A stretch of DNA of 64,000 nucleotides from Shewanella violacea DSS12 (GCF_000091325.1 NC_014012.1:868001-932000); one strand, 5' to 3'. Counted from the stretch's first letter, positions 7,884-16,991 are shown. Notes: a model not told the origin generated them from the sequence alone. Translations and numbers: made by a program.

Positions 7884-8915
7884 TCAATGAACCTCAGAAC
7901 CACGTGAACGAATATTGCCATCACGACTAATATCTATCTGATAGGGCGAAGCATGCACCCCATAAGACTGGTAAATCTGATTATCGGTATCAAATATTAG
8001 AGGCAGCTTCAGCTGAAACTTATCGCGAAACTGCTGCACAATTTTTTCATCGACATAAAAAGAACTCACAACGCCTAACCACTCGCGAGAATCATCCTTG
8101 GTAACTAGATGACTCAACTGTTCAATCTGGGCTTCACAGCCGGGAAAGTGAGGCATAGGACAAAGTGAATCCAAAAAGACCAAACTCAAAGGTTTATTGT
8201 TGGAAAGCCCCAGTAAACTAACGGTATTGCCCGCCATAGTTTTTGCGATAAATACTGGTGCCCGATCCCCTTTTTCCGGTTTGTGATAACCTGGCTTAGC
8301 AGCCTCATTAATCGTAAACGAAACGGACTTTGATTTTTCTGCCCCAGTAACAAGCATAGAAGGTAAATCATCTGTCCTTAATTGCAGCCATTGGTTCAAC
8401 GCTACCTGAGTCGAAAAATGCTTTGATGCGAGCGCGTCGAACTCCTCTCCGCTACCAGAAAACACTTTCTTTCCATCTTTTAAAATCACATGCAAGGGTA
8501 GAGACCAGCCCCCCTGAGAACGCATCAAACGATAACCGCGATCCAGCACTAAAGGCTTCACTTGAGGATAATAGCGCTGAAATTCAGCTAACTGAGATTC
8601 TGTCACATTAATTTCCGGCTGAACCCAAACTTGCTGGCTATTCTTCACAAAGGCTTTAGGTAAAGCTGCTATTCGCGCTTCTTCGCCCTGGCCTTCATAA
8701 CTGCTCCAGATATCCTGAAAGATTAAATGGGTCAATTTACTGTCTTGCAACACCAATGATTGGCCATCAAAGGTTTTTATATTCTCCAAGAGTAGTACTG
8801 GGCTTTCTCCTGCCTCAGCACGAAAAAACACCGCTAGCAAGATCAATGCTAATGCTAAATAGGCTTTAGTACGCGCCGCACTTTTATTCATACTCAGATT
8901 TTTCATTATCATCAC
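7884..8915 (-). CDS. Secreted two-domain redoxin (thioredoxin fold, AhpC/TSA-like C-terminal domain)
   Basis: Probable periplasmic thiol-redox protein. A signal peptide spans about residues 15-36 (ALALILLAVFFRAEA). The first half (40-185) looks like a thioredoxin-type fold without cysteines. The second half (215-340) has a redoxin pattern with Cys252 and Cys260 in LCPMPHFPGC and ends in a KLPLIFDTDNQIYQSYGV core. The start is uncertain: GTG at 8915, ATG at 8912 or ATG at 8906; all lie within a few bases of the upstream stop, implying translational coupling with the TlpA-like gene. Substrate unknown; reduction by the DsbD-like channel encoded upstream is inferred. Confidence 0.75.
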   Translation of the reverse strand: MMIMKNLSMNKSAARTKAYLALALILLAVFFRAEAGESPVLLLENIKTFDGQSLVLQDSKLTHLIFQDIWSSYEGQGEEARIAALPKAFVKNSQQVWVQPEINVTESQLAEFQRYYPQVKPLVLDRGYRLMRSQGGWSLPLHVILKDGKKVFSGSGEEFDALASKHFSTQVALNQWLQLRTDDLPSMLVTGAEKSKSVSFTINEAAKPGYHKPEKGDRAPVFIAKTMAGNTVSLLGLSNNKPLSLVFLDSLCPMPHFPGCEAQIEQLSHLVTKDDSREWLGVVSSFYVDEKIVQQFRDKFQLKLPLIFDTDNQIYQSYGVHASPYQIDISRDGNIRSRGSEVH

Positions 8916-8918
8916 TAC

Positions 8919-9479
8919 CTATCGCTTCCAAGGACGTCTGTTTAATATTTGTTTCTCTTCTGCCCACTCTTCAACCATCTCATCTAAGGTATCCGTGGCC
9001 AAAAACGTGCGGTAAGCAATCTCTCCCTCTTTATCAATCAGCACATGATGTGGCGTACCGACAATGCCATAGCGGCTGGTTAAATCACCTTGTCGATCAA
9101 TTACGGTCGGTAAGTTAAAACCACCACGATTAAAAAACTGCTGGATATTCGCAACCGAATCATTGATACCCACATTCACCGCCAATACTTCCACATCATC
9201 GCCGTATTTATTGTAAATCGATTGTAAGTGTGGCATCTCCACTTTGCAGTAACTGCACCAGGTTGCCCAAAACTTTAAATATACTGGCTTTTTACCCTTG
9301 TAATCAGAGAGTTTAAAGGTCTCTCCCGCTAAGGTGGTCACTTCAAAATTTGGTGCTTTATCTCCCACCGTTAGTGAGGCTGCTCCCACCTGCATCGCAG
9401 CACCTAAAAGTAAAAACGACACCGCCAGACGCAATCTACGACCGCTTCCAATAGGTGTTTTATTCAATATTCTCATCAT
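8919..9479 (-). CDS. TlpA/ResA-like periplasmic thioredoxin
   Basis: Membrane-anchored or secreted thiol-disulfide oxidoreductase of 186 aa. A signal or anchor helix covers residues 17-33. The active site is Trp-Cys75-Ser-Tyr-Cys78-Lys in a classic ATWC context, and a cis-proline loop (GTPHHV) lies near residue 142. Such proteins pass electrons from a CcdA/DsbD channel to periplasmic substrates. It sits between a DsbD-like channel gene (22 nt upstream) and a redoxin gene (overlapping or nearly so), so the three probably form one operon and electron relay. Confidence 0.88.
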   Translation of the reverse strand: MMRILNKTPIGSGRRLRLAVSFLLLGAAMQVGAASLTVGDKAPNFEVTTLAGETFKLSDYKGKKPVYLKFWATWCSYCKVEMPHLQSIYNKYGDDVEVLAVNVGINDSVANIQQFFNRGGFNLPTVIDRQGDLTSRYGIVGTPHHVLIDKEGEIAYRTFLATDTLDEMVEEWAEEKQILNRRPWKR

Positions 9480-9501
9480 GAGATTCCTCTTCTTTTGAAC
9501 G

Positions 9502-10191
9502 TTAAAAAACTTGAATTATCAGATAAACAGCCGCTCTAGCCATCAAGACCGCGAACACCCATTTAATAGCATTCAGCCAAGGGCCTGAGCGTGGCAACGC
9601 AGATAACGCACTACTAAAACTCCCCGCGACGATTAATAAAGCACTCATACCAAAGGCAAAAACAAACATCAGCAGTGCAGCCCAAAGACGATTCCCTTCT
9701 CCAGCCACATACATCAGTAACATGCCCAGTACCGGTGATGTGCAAGGCGCCATCACCAAGCCAGAAAGGCCTCCTGCAAAGAACACATTAAAAGGCGCCG
9801 ATTTAGACTTAAACTCAGGGGCCATCAAACCCGCAGGCAAACGCAGCCAACCCAACATCCAAGCCGCCATCAGTAAACAGAAACCCGCAACCAGCAAGAG
9901 TGTCACAGGGTGAGATGCCACCGAGCCGAACAGCACACCGCTACTCGCCGCTAAAATACCCAGCGCCGCATAGACTAAAGCCAAGCCAAAAACATAGAGT
10001 AAGGAATACAAAATGCTCTGAGTTCGCCCACTCGCTTGGCTACCGACGACAGAAACGGTGATCGGCAACATGGGGTAAACGCAGGGGGTTAAACTTGTCA
10101 GTAGTCCCGCAGCAAAAACCGCCGCGATAGCCCAAAGTGAAAATTGCTGCTCAAAAAGAGAAGCCTGTATAAAAGATTCCATATTCGTCAT
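9502..10191 (-). CDS. DsbD/CcdA-type transmembrane electron transporter
   Basis: Inner-membrane protein of about 229 aa with six hydrophobic segments. The two conserved cysteine-proline motifs of the DsbD beta domain and CcdA are present: SLTPCVYPMLP in the first helix and VMAPCTSPVLG in the fourth. It carries electrons from cytoplasmic thioredoxin to the periplasm. A frame extends to 10296, but AGGAGG at 10195-10200 points to the ATG at 10191 (3 nt away) or the ATG at 10182 (12 nt away). It heads the three-gene redox operon and lacks the periplasmic domains of full-length DsbD; the next two genes may supply that role. Confidence 0.85.
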   Translation of the reverse strand: MTNMESFIQASLFEQQFSLWAIAAVFAAGLLTSLTPCVYPMLPITVSVVGSQASGRTQSILYSLLYVFGLALVYAALGILAASSGVLFGSVASHPVTLLLVAGFCLLMAAWMLGWLRLPAGLMAPEFKSKSAPFNVFFAGGLSGLVMAPCTSPVLGMLLMYVAGEGNRLWAALLMFVFAFGMSALLIVAGSFSSALSALPRSGPWLNAIKWVFAVLMARAAVYLIIQVF

Positions 10192-10407
10192 CCGCCTCCT
10201 AGTACTTGGGTGAAACTTGATGACTGAGTTATACCCAATTTCACAAAAGCATTTATCAAAATGCAGTGATATCGATATCAAATCGATATCAAACAAAAGT
10301 GATGTATTTATTTACCCTTAAATATCAACAGTTTGCATAATGAGTATTAAAATAATCAACTTGCCCTATAGCCCTTACAAGACGTAAAATCACTAGGTTA
10401 TTTAATA

Positions 10408-12780
10408 GTGGATTGCCCATACATGTCCTTTCAGTTCGATCAACATTCTTTCGATAGCCAAAGTGGCGTGCTCACTCATAGCGAAAAACCAGAGCAAGCC
10501 TTGAGACATAAGGTGGCTGGCTTACTGCAATATTTGATTGAGCATCGAGATAGGATTGTTAGTAAAGAGGAGCTGCTAGAAACGTTATGGCAACACGGCG
10601 ACTACCGCGAAAATTCCCTGACCCAAAGCATTCGTGAACTGCGCTTAGCCTTAAACGATAGCGCCAAGCAACCCAGCTACATCAAGACCTACCCACAACG
10701 CGGTTACCAATGGATTTGCCCGTTAAAGGAAGTTGAGCAGCAAGAAGATTCAGTCGTAGAAAAAGCAGTAGCAAAGAAACCCGCAGAAATAATGAGTAGC
10801 ACAGCCAGCCGATTCGCAATGCCTTTAATAGCCCTCATACTCGTTATCGGTTTAGGCAGCTGGTTAGGCCTAGGCAATCTATGGTCGAATACAGGCTCAG
10901 AAGAAAAACGCAGAGATGCATATAAAGCCATGGGCTCAAACAGTTTATTAGTACTGCCCTTTATCAACGCCACCAACGACTCAACGATGGCCTGGCTAGA
11001 ACTCGGCCTATCCGACATGCTTTCCATAGACCTACAGCGCAGCAATCAACTTAAGATAATCCCGCCAGCACTCGCTAATACTTTACTACTGAACGCTGAG
11101 CTAGAATGGCCAACCTTACCCATACACATCCGCAGTTTGTTGCGCGACCAAAACATCGATAGCGCCCTATTTGCCAGTGTGCGCCTGCACAATGAGCAAC
11201 AGGTCTTAGATTTCAAACTCATTCACGCCGACGGTCGCAATCAACAAGGCAGCATCAGCTATCCATCACTGCCCGCCGCCGCACAATCTATTAGCCAACA
11301 AGTGTTATATTTATTAAGGCCGGGACATGTGCGCCAAACAACAAGACCCGCTGACGACCCCATCGCTGCCCAAGCCCTCGCTCAAGGGATGCAAGCACTG
11401 CAAGAAGAAGGTGCAGTTAGCGCGCAAAAATACTTCCAGGCCTCTCTCACTATTCAGGAAGACAGCCCATGGACCCAAGCATGGTTAGCGCGTAGCCGTT
11501 ACGCATTAGGCCAGTGGAAACAAGCAGAAAAACTCTTCGATGGAATCACTTCTGCACAACGACAAGCCGATAGCAGCCTAGATGCCTTCATAGCTTACTG
11601 GTTAGCCGAGCTGGCATACCGACGTGGTGACGAGCAACTACAAGGGCTAGTTGATGAGGCAACCGTAAAAGCCGAACAAACCATAGATCCAAAACAAATG
11701 GCACAAAACTATCGACTTCAAGCCAATATCGCCTGGAGTGCGATGGAATGGGAAATACACAAGGAATGGATGACAAAAGCCAAGCAAGTGTTTTCCGTCA
11801 GTCACGACCTAAGCATAGAAGCCGACAAACTGTTTTATCTAGGTAACCCGAGTAATGCAGGGCTAGAGAAAAACCCTCAAAATGATTTATTACTCAACCA
11901 AGCGCGGTTGCAAAAAGCCCTGAATTTTTACCAGCAACTCAACAACCAACCTCTGATAGCGGCCAGCCAACTCGCCATAGCGCAAAACTACAGCTTCGAC
12001 TTACCCACGCGCGCAAATGCACTGAAGCAAGCCCTAAGCCTTTATCGAAAACTGCAACAACCGTTCGAATTGGCCCAAGCCTTAATCTACACAGGCTTTT
12101 ACCAAATGCAATTGCACGAGGGGATGAAAGCCCTGAACTACTTTAATGAAGCGAAACAAATTGCTACTGCGCTAGGCTCCAAGCCCTTGCTCAATATGAG
12201 CGACTTTTATATCGCTTTTGCTATGCTTGACCAAGGTCTAGATCAAACGGCCCTTGGCGGCCACCCAACCCAAGCGACCAAGCTGGAACGAGCCATTGTA
12301 TTGCTAGAAGACTTCATCAAAATCCAATCAACTCCCTACTACCACGCCAGCGCTCTAGTTTTTCTCGGCTGGGCACATACTGATCTGGGTAATTATGATC
12401 AAGCACTGAAGGTATTAAGCGAAGCAAAAGCATTAAACAAAGAACTCAATATGGAAACCAGTTTTGGTTATAGCAGCTATTCCATTATGCGCATCCATTT
12501 AGAACGCCAGGACTACTCAGCGGTGATCGCCATGAGTGATGACAAGAGAACCACCCGCTTACAAGCCAGCTTTTTAGCCCGCGCCTATTTTGAGAACAAT
12601 CAAGTTGATCAAGCCATTGCCACGTTAAGCCGTTTTAAACAGCAACACCCCAGTTTATGGCAGAGCGAAGACACAAAGCGATTGCTCGATTATCAAAACT
12701 CGAAGCAAGGTCTATTGACACAACTGCAAATCGAGCCCAAAGCACACTTGGTATATTGTGAGTCGGATTGGGCGCACTAG
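10408..12780 (+). CDS. CadC/ToxR-like membrane transcription regulator with TPR-type sensor domain
   Basis: One-component regulator of ~790 aa. An OmpR/PhoB-type winged helix occupies residues 6-105 (IVSKEELLETLWQ, NSLTQSIRELR, YIKTYPQRGYQW). A single membrane helix lies around 137-158, followed by a large periplasmic region. That region first resembles the TolB-N/adenylate-type segment seen in CadC relatives (LLVLPFINATND), then alpha-helical TPR-like repeats from ~315 to 780. It is transcribed away from the redox operon across a 216-nt gap, so it probably controls that operon. The start is GTG 10408 or, more likely, ATG 10423; neither has a strong ribosome binding site. Confidence 0.85.
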   Translation: MDCPYMSFQFDQHSFDSQSGVLTHSEKPEQALRHKVAGLLQYLIEHRDRIVSKEELLETLWQHGDYRENSLTQSIRELRLALNDSAKQPSYIKTYPQRGYQWICPLKEVEQQEDSVVEKAVAKKPAEIMSSTASRFAMPLIALILVIGLGSWLGLGNLWSNTGSEEKRRDAYKAMGSNSLLVLPFINATNDSTMAWLELGLSDMLSIDLQRSNQLKIIPPALANTLLLNAELEWPTLPIHIRSLLRDQNIDSALFASVRLHNEQQVLDFKLIHADGRNQQGSISYPSLPAAAQSISQQVLYLLRPGHVRQTTRPADDPIAAQALAQGMQALQEEGAVSAQKYFQASLTIQEDSPWTQAWLARSRYALGQWKQAEKLFDGITSAQRQADSSLDAFIAYWLAELAYRRGDEQLQGLVDEATVKAEQTIDPKQMAQNYRLQANIAWSAMEWEIHKEWMTKAKQVFSVSHDLSIEADKLFYLGNPSNAGLEKNPQNDLLLNQARLQKALNFYQQLNNQPLIAASQLAIAQNYSFDLPTRANALKQALSLYRKLQQPFELAQALIYTGFYQMQLHEGMKALNYFNEAKQIATALGSKPLLNMSDFYIAFAMLDQGLDQTALGGHPTQATKLERAIVLLEDFIKIQSTPYYHASALVFLGWAHTDLGNYDQALKVLSEAKALNKELNMETSFGYSSYSIMRIHLERQDYSAVIAMSDDKRTTRLQASFLARAYFENNQVDQAIATLSRFKQQHPSLWQSEDTKRLLDYQNSKQGLLTQLQIEPKAHLVYCESDWAH

Positions 12781-12965
12781 ATATTTTAAAAAATAGGGCC
12801 GCCGAGGTACTTTTAAGCCTAGTAGGGGGATAGCAGAAAAGACAAAATATATGGCTGCTGAGATGATCCCTGGGTCTCTGCATCGCAATGTGGCATTATT
12901 TAGTTGCACACAATATAACTCGAGATGACCGTTATGAACTCTAAAACTGCCAACACTTTGTTAAC

Positions 12966-13100
12966 TTCGAATAATGCATAGCCCTGCTTGAGGGATGTTA
13001 TCGCCAAGTAGAACATTGATAACCTGCTATAGACTCGGTATTTTATTGATTAACAATGGGTGGCTCTATTTCTTTCTTTAACAATGGGTGGCACTATTTA
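12966..13100. repeat. Isolated copy of the ~150-bp transposase-associated repeat
   Basis: This copies the unit seen three times at 7360-7788: TTCGAAT start, GCTTGAGGGAT, the AGTAGAACATTGATAACCTG block, then TGGGTGGCTCTATTT (13057) and TGGGTGGCACTATTT (13085). It is in the same orientation and lies at the far side of the redox operon and its regulator. No gene is visible between 12781 and 13200. Confidence 0.9.
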
Positions 13101-13108
13101 GGCTCAAA

Positions 13109-13144
13109 CGAAAAAGCCCAAATACCGTGAGATATCTGGGCTTT
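13109..13144 (-). terminator. Rho-independent terminator for the minus-strand gene at 13201
   Basis: On the minus strand AAAGCCCA and TGGGCTTT pair around a 16-nt loop and are followed by T5 in all. It lies 57 nt after the stop codon. Confidence 0.75.
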
Positions 13145-13200
13145 CAACTATATGTTCTTGAGTATCTTGAGAGAAACTGAGGTGCGATCCTTTAACCTTC

Positions 13201-13539
13201 TTAAGGCGCGAGTGAAGGTGGCACACTGCCAAATTGTCTAATCTGTCGCTGCAGCTTAATAGGTAATTGCCAGTAACGCTTATTTGAGTGCGTGCCAAGT
13301 CCTGTTAATCGCAAATCATCGTCTATTTGCCATTTTTTCGCTACTTCATTGGCATTAGATCTTGTATGACCATCATCCACGGCTTTACCATCGAGCAATA
13401 CTAGATAAGCGACTTCCTGCCAGTAGTCAGCCACTCTGGAACCATCATTGCTGACGACTTCAATTTCCTTACCAAATGATACTGACAATATATCGGTGGT
13501 ACTAGCCATTTCAACGCTTATGATTTGCTTGAATCGCAT
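13201..13539 (-). CDS. Hypothetical protein, 112 aa
   Basis: No family recognised. The protein is soluble-looking with mixed beta/alpha character, no cysteines, and a hydrophobic core stretch VAYLVLLDGK followed by DDGHTRSNANEVAKKW. The start MRFKQI at 13539 is chosen because GAGG lies 6 nt upstream; the frame extends four codons further without such a site. It has its own terminator and lies just outside the 150-bp repeat, in the accessory region, so it may be acquired cargo. No toxin or antitoxin signature was seen. Confidence 0.7.
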   Translation of the reverse strand: MRFKQIISVEMASTTDILSVSFGKEIEVVSNDGSRVADYWQEVAYLVLLDGKAVDDGHTRSNANEVAKKWQIDDDLRLTGLGTHSNKRYWQLPIKLQRQIRQFGSVPPSLAP

Positions 13540-13853
13540 GGTTAACCTCAAAATTAGAAGACCATAATTTTACCCCTGTAGTATTCCAGCGTCAATAACA
13601 CTCTTGGTTGAGGAAGTGATGCATTAGTTGTTAATCGCGGCTTTGACTTGTGTTCTTCTGGGACGGGGTATAATCACCTTAAACCAATAACTAAAAATGA
13701 GTGACGCACTTCTACTCTGAACAAGGGGACTCGGTATGTTACCCATTAACAATGGGTGGCACTATTTGGGCTTCTTAATTCAACAGTCGACTATTTAACG
13801 TTTTACGTTATACTTCCGCGCTAAAATCTAGTATTTAATTAGCGGAGTTCATC
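13540..13853. other. Gap with a partial copy of the transposase-associated repeat
   Basis: The only notable content is 13728-13767, where GACTCGGTATGTTA is followed by an inverted repeat ACCCATT-AAC-AATGGGT and then TGGGTGGCACTATTT. This is the tail end of the 150-bp repeat family, here forming a hairpin. A promoter for the downstream gene is likely between 13770 and 13840. Confidence 0.6.
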
Positions 13854-14186
13854 GTGCACGATCTGTATTACAAAGGGCGTATCTACACCAGAGAAAATCA
13901 TGTAATAAGTGGTTATAATACTAAGCGTATTGTTAAGCTTGGTACAGAAAAGCAGCCATTATCGCTAGTGGTTAACAGTGATGAGAGAAAAAAAGAGGTA
14001 GCGGCGTTAGTTGCTGATAATGGATTATTTGCCGAGATTACTGTAGATACTGCTATTGATGAAAATATCAATGATCTTAACGCGGTTATAAACAAGCCAA
14101 CTACCACTAGGTTCGACAAAACCCCGAACCGTAATGATCCTTGTTTATGTGGCAGTGGTAAAAAATATAAAAAATGTTGCGGCTAA
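13854..14186 (+). CDS. SEC-C metal-binding protein, PBPRA1643 family
   Basis: Small cytoplasmic protein of 110 aa. The C-terminal 20 residues form a SEC-C zinc motif, NDPCLCGSGKKYKKCCG, like the tail of SecA. The N-terminal 90 residues match the small SWIM/SEC-C family typical of Photobacterium, Vibrio and Shewanella (YKGRIYTREN, HVISGYNTKR). Role unknown. It starts at GTG with GGAG 6 nt upstream. Its 3' end abuts the remains of an RND permease pseudogene on the other strand. Confidence 0.85.
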   Translation: MHDLYYKGRIYTRENHVISGYNTKRIVKLGTEKQPLSLVVNSDERKKEVAALVADNGLFAEITVDTAIDENINDLNAVINKPTTTRFDKTPNRNDPCLCGSGKKYKKCCG

Positions 14187-14187
14187 C

Positions 14188-14566
14188 AAGATGCTATTTT
14201 TTCCGTGAATCGACTTAATGTCATCGCAGGCGTTTGATAACCTAAACTGACATCTGCAATATCACCGAGTCGAAGCCATCCCGTACTGTTACCACCGAAC
14301 CCGCCTTGGATACTCAGTGCTTTGATATCGTCAATGGATTTAAAAGTTGCTCGATTCTTTGAGATCGATAAAAATCATCGAACTACCAGGCCGAGACAAA
14401 GAACGCAGCTTCCACATAGAGCCCATCTCTTGCAACTTGGTCTCTATTTTATCGGTCACTGCTGCTCGTTCTGTTTCGCAGATGCTCCAGGGTAAAGCGT
14501 CACAACCACACTAAAGAACAGCACAAATAGACGCTGTTTAATCGCAAATTCAGCTAAATTCATCAT
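14188..14566 (-). pseudogene. Remnant of an RND efflux permease (AcrB/MexF type)
   Basis: On the minus strand the start is intact: GGAG, ATG and then MNLAEFAIKQRLFVLFFSV. The text then jumps straight to VVTLYPGASA, so about 20-25 residues of a normal permease are missing. After a frameshift comes VTDKIETKLQEMGSMWKLRS and RPGSSMIFIDLKES, then a second jump to SIDDIKALSIQGG and LRLGDIADVSLGYQTPAMTL before the sequence ends next to the SEC-C gene. A normal permease is about 1,000 residues, so at least two internal deletions and loss of the C-terminal part have occurred. Clearly nonfunctional. Confidence 0.85.
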
Positions 14567-14571
14567 AACTC

Positions 14572-14973
14572 CTAATCGCTAAATGCTTTAACTAAGGTGT
14601 TGGCAACCATTTGCTAGGGCTTAAGGTAATGCACACCTGCGGTCACAATGGCATCCCCCGTGTGCAGTTAGCCACTCAAGCAAACGCTGTTACTGCACAG
14701 CGACTCAAGCGTTACCGCCTTTTCAAGGACGATGCCCTCTTTTATGACATAGACACTTTTATCAGCATCCTCGCCAATGAGTGCCGCATAGGGTACGCAA
14801 TAACTCATATTCTTAATGTTATTAAAGCTGACCGCTTTTCCTGGCAATGCATTCGTGACCTGCTCGATGATAAATTCAACCGTATAAGTCCGTTTAATCG
14901 GATCGGCCAAGGTAGCCACCGAACTGAGTCTTGCGTTTAAACTGCTCTTGGCTCCGTGCCAATTAACCAACAC
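14572..14973 (-). pseudogene. Remnant of an RND periplasmic adaptor (HlyD/MexE-like), C-terminal part
   Basis: Minus-strand reading gives NARLSSVATLADPIKRTYTV, FIIEQVTNALPGKAV, a VPYAALIGEDADKSVYV barrel segment, and finally GDAIVTAGVHYLKP and QMVANTLVKAFSD. The frame is interrupted by TAA at 14668 and TAG at 14614 but otherwise stays in register to the natural stop at 14572, two bases after the permease GGAG. The N-terminal two thirds are gone. Adaptor followed by permease is the standard efflux operon order, so this is a decayed operon. Confidence 0.8.
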
Positions 14974-15767
14974 TAAGCTAATTTGTTCTTATCTGTAGCT
15001 ATTGTCTAGAGAAGAGTAGGGAAGTCCGCTCACATTTATTACTGCTGCGCTTGGACATAGCAAAAGATGTGGCTGTCCTATCTTTGTTCCTGCAGGGTAC
15101 CCACCGCAGGTGATAGATAACAATGAAGTTATGACTTTCAATGACACATTCAAACAGCAAAGGACACTGGATTCCGGCTCAAAAGATCTGCCGGAATGAC
15201 GGAAAGTAACGACCAAAATAAAATGAACAGGTAAGGTCAAATAAATAACCTTCTTTTGAATAACTAGTGTAGATGCCGCTGCGAACTTAGATTTCAGGGT
15301 GAGGTTTCACTTAGTGAAACTTTCCGAACGAGAGATAGGGATATCGAACTGGCATTTAAACATGGACGTTATTTGAAACCGCAGAGCGTATAGGGATGAC
15401 TCTTATGAAATCAAGAGCCAGCGTCTCGCAGAACCTTCTTAAAATAAAGAGCGCACATTCCTCGCCGGGAAGGCGATAGGTAACAATGAAGGTACGACTT
15501 TCAACTATCGACCAAGTAACAAACAGTACTAATAAAAGTAGAACAAAGGGTCGGAGCGAATAAGGTTAATTTTCTTGTAGATCAACAAAGTGTAGGTGCG
15601 GCTGTGACCGTCCGTGACATGGATGTCACGGCCGAACTTACAAGGACGTACTCGCAGTGTCACAGAAGTCTCTGCACATAAGCCCGCAGCAAGCGATAGA
15701 TAACAATGAAGATACGACTTTCAACTATCGACCAAGTAACAAACAGTACTACCCAAAATGAAGACAC
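14974..15767. repeat. Gene-free stretch rich in short dispersed repeats and palindromes
   Basis: Two near-identical 58-bp direct repeats lie at 15473-15530 and 15693-15750 (GATAGGTAACAATGAAGGTA versus GATAGATAACAATGAAGATA, then a shared ACTTTCAACTATCGACCAAG). A shorter relative is at 15110-15128. Palindromes are CCGTGACAT-GG-ATGTCACGG (15612-15631) and GTTTCAC-TTA-GTGAAAC (15304-15320). A GGATTCCGGC / GCCGGAATG inverted repeat is at ~15169-15200. No credible coding frame was found. This resembles a pile-up of interspersed intergenic repeats. Confidence 0.75.
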
Positions 15768-15796
15768 AAAAAAGCCACCCGTTAAAGAGTGGCTTC
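15768..15796 (-). terminator. Rho-independent terminator after rpiA
   Basis: On the minus strand AAGCCAC and GTGGCTT pair around CTCTTTAACGG-type sequence and are followed by T6. It lies about 100 nt past the rpiA stop codon. Confidence 0.8.
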
Positions 15797-15897
15797 ATGG
15801 TACAAGCTGGCTAGAGTTTTTAACCTAGGATATAGAACCTAGCAAACTAGCAGTAAACTACCAATTAAACTACCAGCAAAAAGAGCAATAAAACGGT

Positions 15898-16554
15898 CTA
15901 CTTAACCGTTTTAACCCCTTCTGGTGTACCAACTAACAAAACATCCGCTCCGCGGTTAGCAAACAAACCGTTAGTCACTACGCCGACGATTTGATTGATC
16001 TGCTCTTCGAGCTCTTTTGGCTTCATGATCTTCATGTTGTACACATCTAAGATGATGTTGCCGTTGTCTGTGAGGCAGCCTTCGCGGTAAACCGGATCGC
16101 CGCCTAGCTTGACCAGTTGGCGTGCCACATATGAGCGAGCCATAGGGATCACTTCTACTGGCAGTGGGAAGTCGCCTAAAATATCCACCTGCTTAGTGTT
16201 ATCTACGATACAGATAAACTTGTCGGCTACGGCTGCGATGATCTTCTCACGGGTCAGAGCGGCGCCGCCGCCCTTGATCATGTCCATGCGCTCGTTGATT
16301 TCATCGGCACCATCGACATAGACAGAAAGCTCGTTGACTGAATTGAGATCGTAGACCGGAATACCCAGAGCTTTCATCTTTTCGGTAGACGCTGCTGAGC
16401 TAGATACTGCCCCTTCGATATCTGCCTTCATGGTCGCGAGAGCATCGATAAAGTGATTAACGGTAGAGCCAGTGCCTACACCAACAATACTGTCTTTTTC
16501 AACGTATTCTAGTGCAGCCCAGCCAGCGGCTTTCTTCATCTCATCTTGTGTCAT
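15898..16554 (-). CDS. rpiA: Ribose-5-phosphate isomerase A
   Basis: Cytoplasmic enzyme of the non-oxidative pentose phosphate pathway interconverting ribose-5-phosphate and ribulose-5-phosphate. The phosphate-binding loop [11 protein letters not shown] lies at residues 25-35, followed by SSSAAST, the catalytic DGADEIN motif near 81-87 and [11 protein letters not shown] (94-104). Length 218 aa is standard. The ATG is preceded by AAGGA. It is a single-gene unit with its own terminator. Confidence 0.97.
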   Translation of the reverse strand: MTQDEMKKAAGWAALEYVEKDSIVGVGTGSTVNHFIDALATMKADIEGAVSSSAASTEKMKALGIPVYDLNSVNELSVYVDGADEINERMDMIKGGGAALTREKIIAAVADKFICIVDNTKQVDILGDFPLPVEVIPMARSYVARQLVKLGGDPVYREGCLTDNGNIILDVYNMKIMKPKELEEQINQIVGVVTNGLFANRGADVLLVGTPEGVKTVK

Positions 16555-16991
16555 GGTCGTTTCCTGTAAGGAGTTTTAAAATATCTGCTGGTATTATACC
16601 CGAGCCACGTCAAAATGCTCGATTTGCTGAAGCTTGAATTTTTATCTGATTCAGGGATAGATTTAAGCAAGAACCGGGTACTTTATTGAAATGATAGTTG
16701 ACCACTTCAAGTGTTATCAGTTGTAAATGACAGACCATAAGTTTGTAGGCCCTCCAACTTTAAAGCTTCTTCATATCCTGCTAGCTTTCTAAGCTTGTCT
16801 CGAGACTTATAGCTTCTTGGTTCACACATTTAGACAAGTTAATCTCTTGCTGGTGGTAAAAGTCACAGCCAAAGAGTAACTTTACGTCCTTGGAATTTAG
16901 GTTTGGTTTAAGCATTGCGTATTGCTGCTTAAACAAGCATGTATGAAATCTGCAACGGGTTTGCAGGATTAAGGAATGAGAAGGGAAATTT
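16555..16991. other. Intergenic region between rpiA and the DUF808 gene
   Basis: About 440 bases between divergently transcribed genes. No gene, repeat or RNA was recognised; it must hold both promoters. Confidence 0.5.

Noticed and set aside
10192..10296. Longer N-terminus for the DsbD-like protein
   Set aside because: The extra 35 residues are polar, unlike the family, and a strong ribosome site sits at 10195-10200.
14611..14940. Plus-strand 109-aa frame
   Set aside because: It is the shadow of the RND adaptor remnant on the minus strand, whose text is clearly recognisable.
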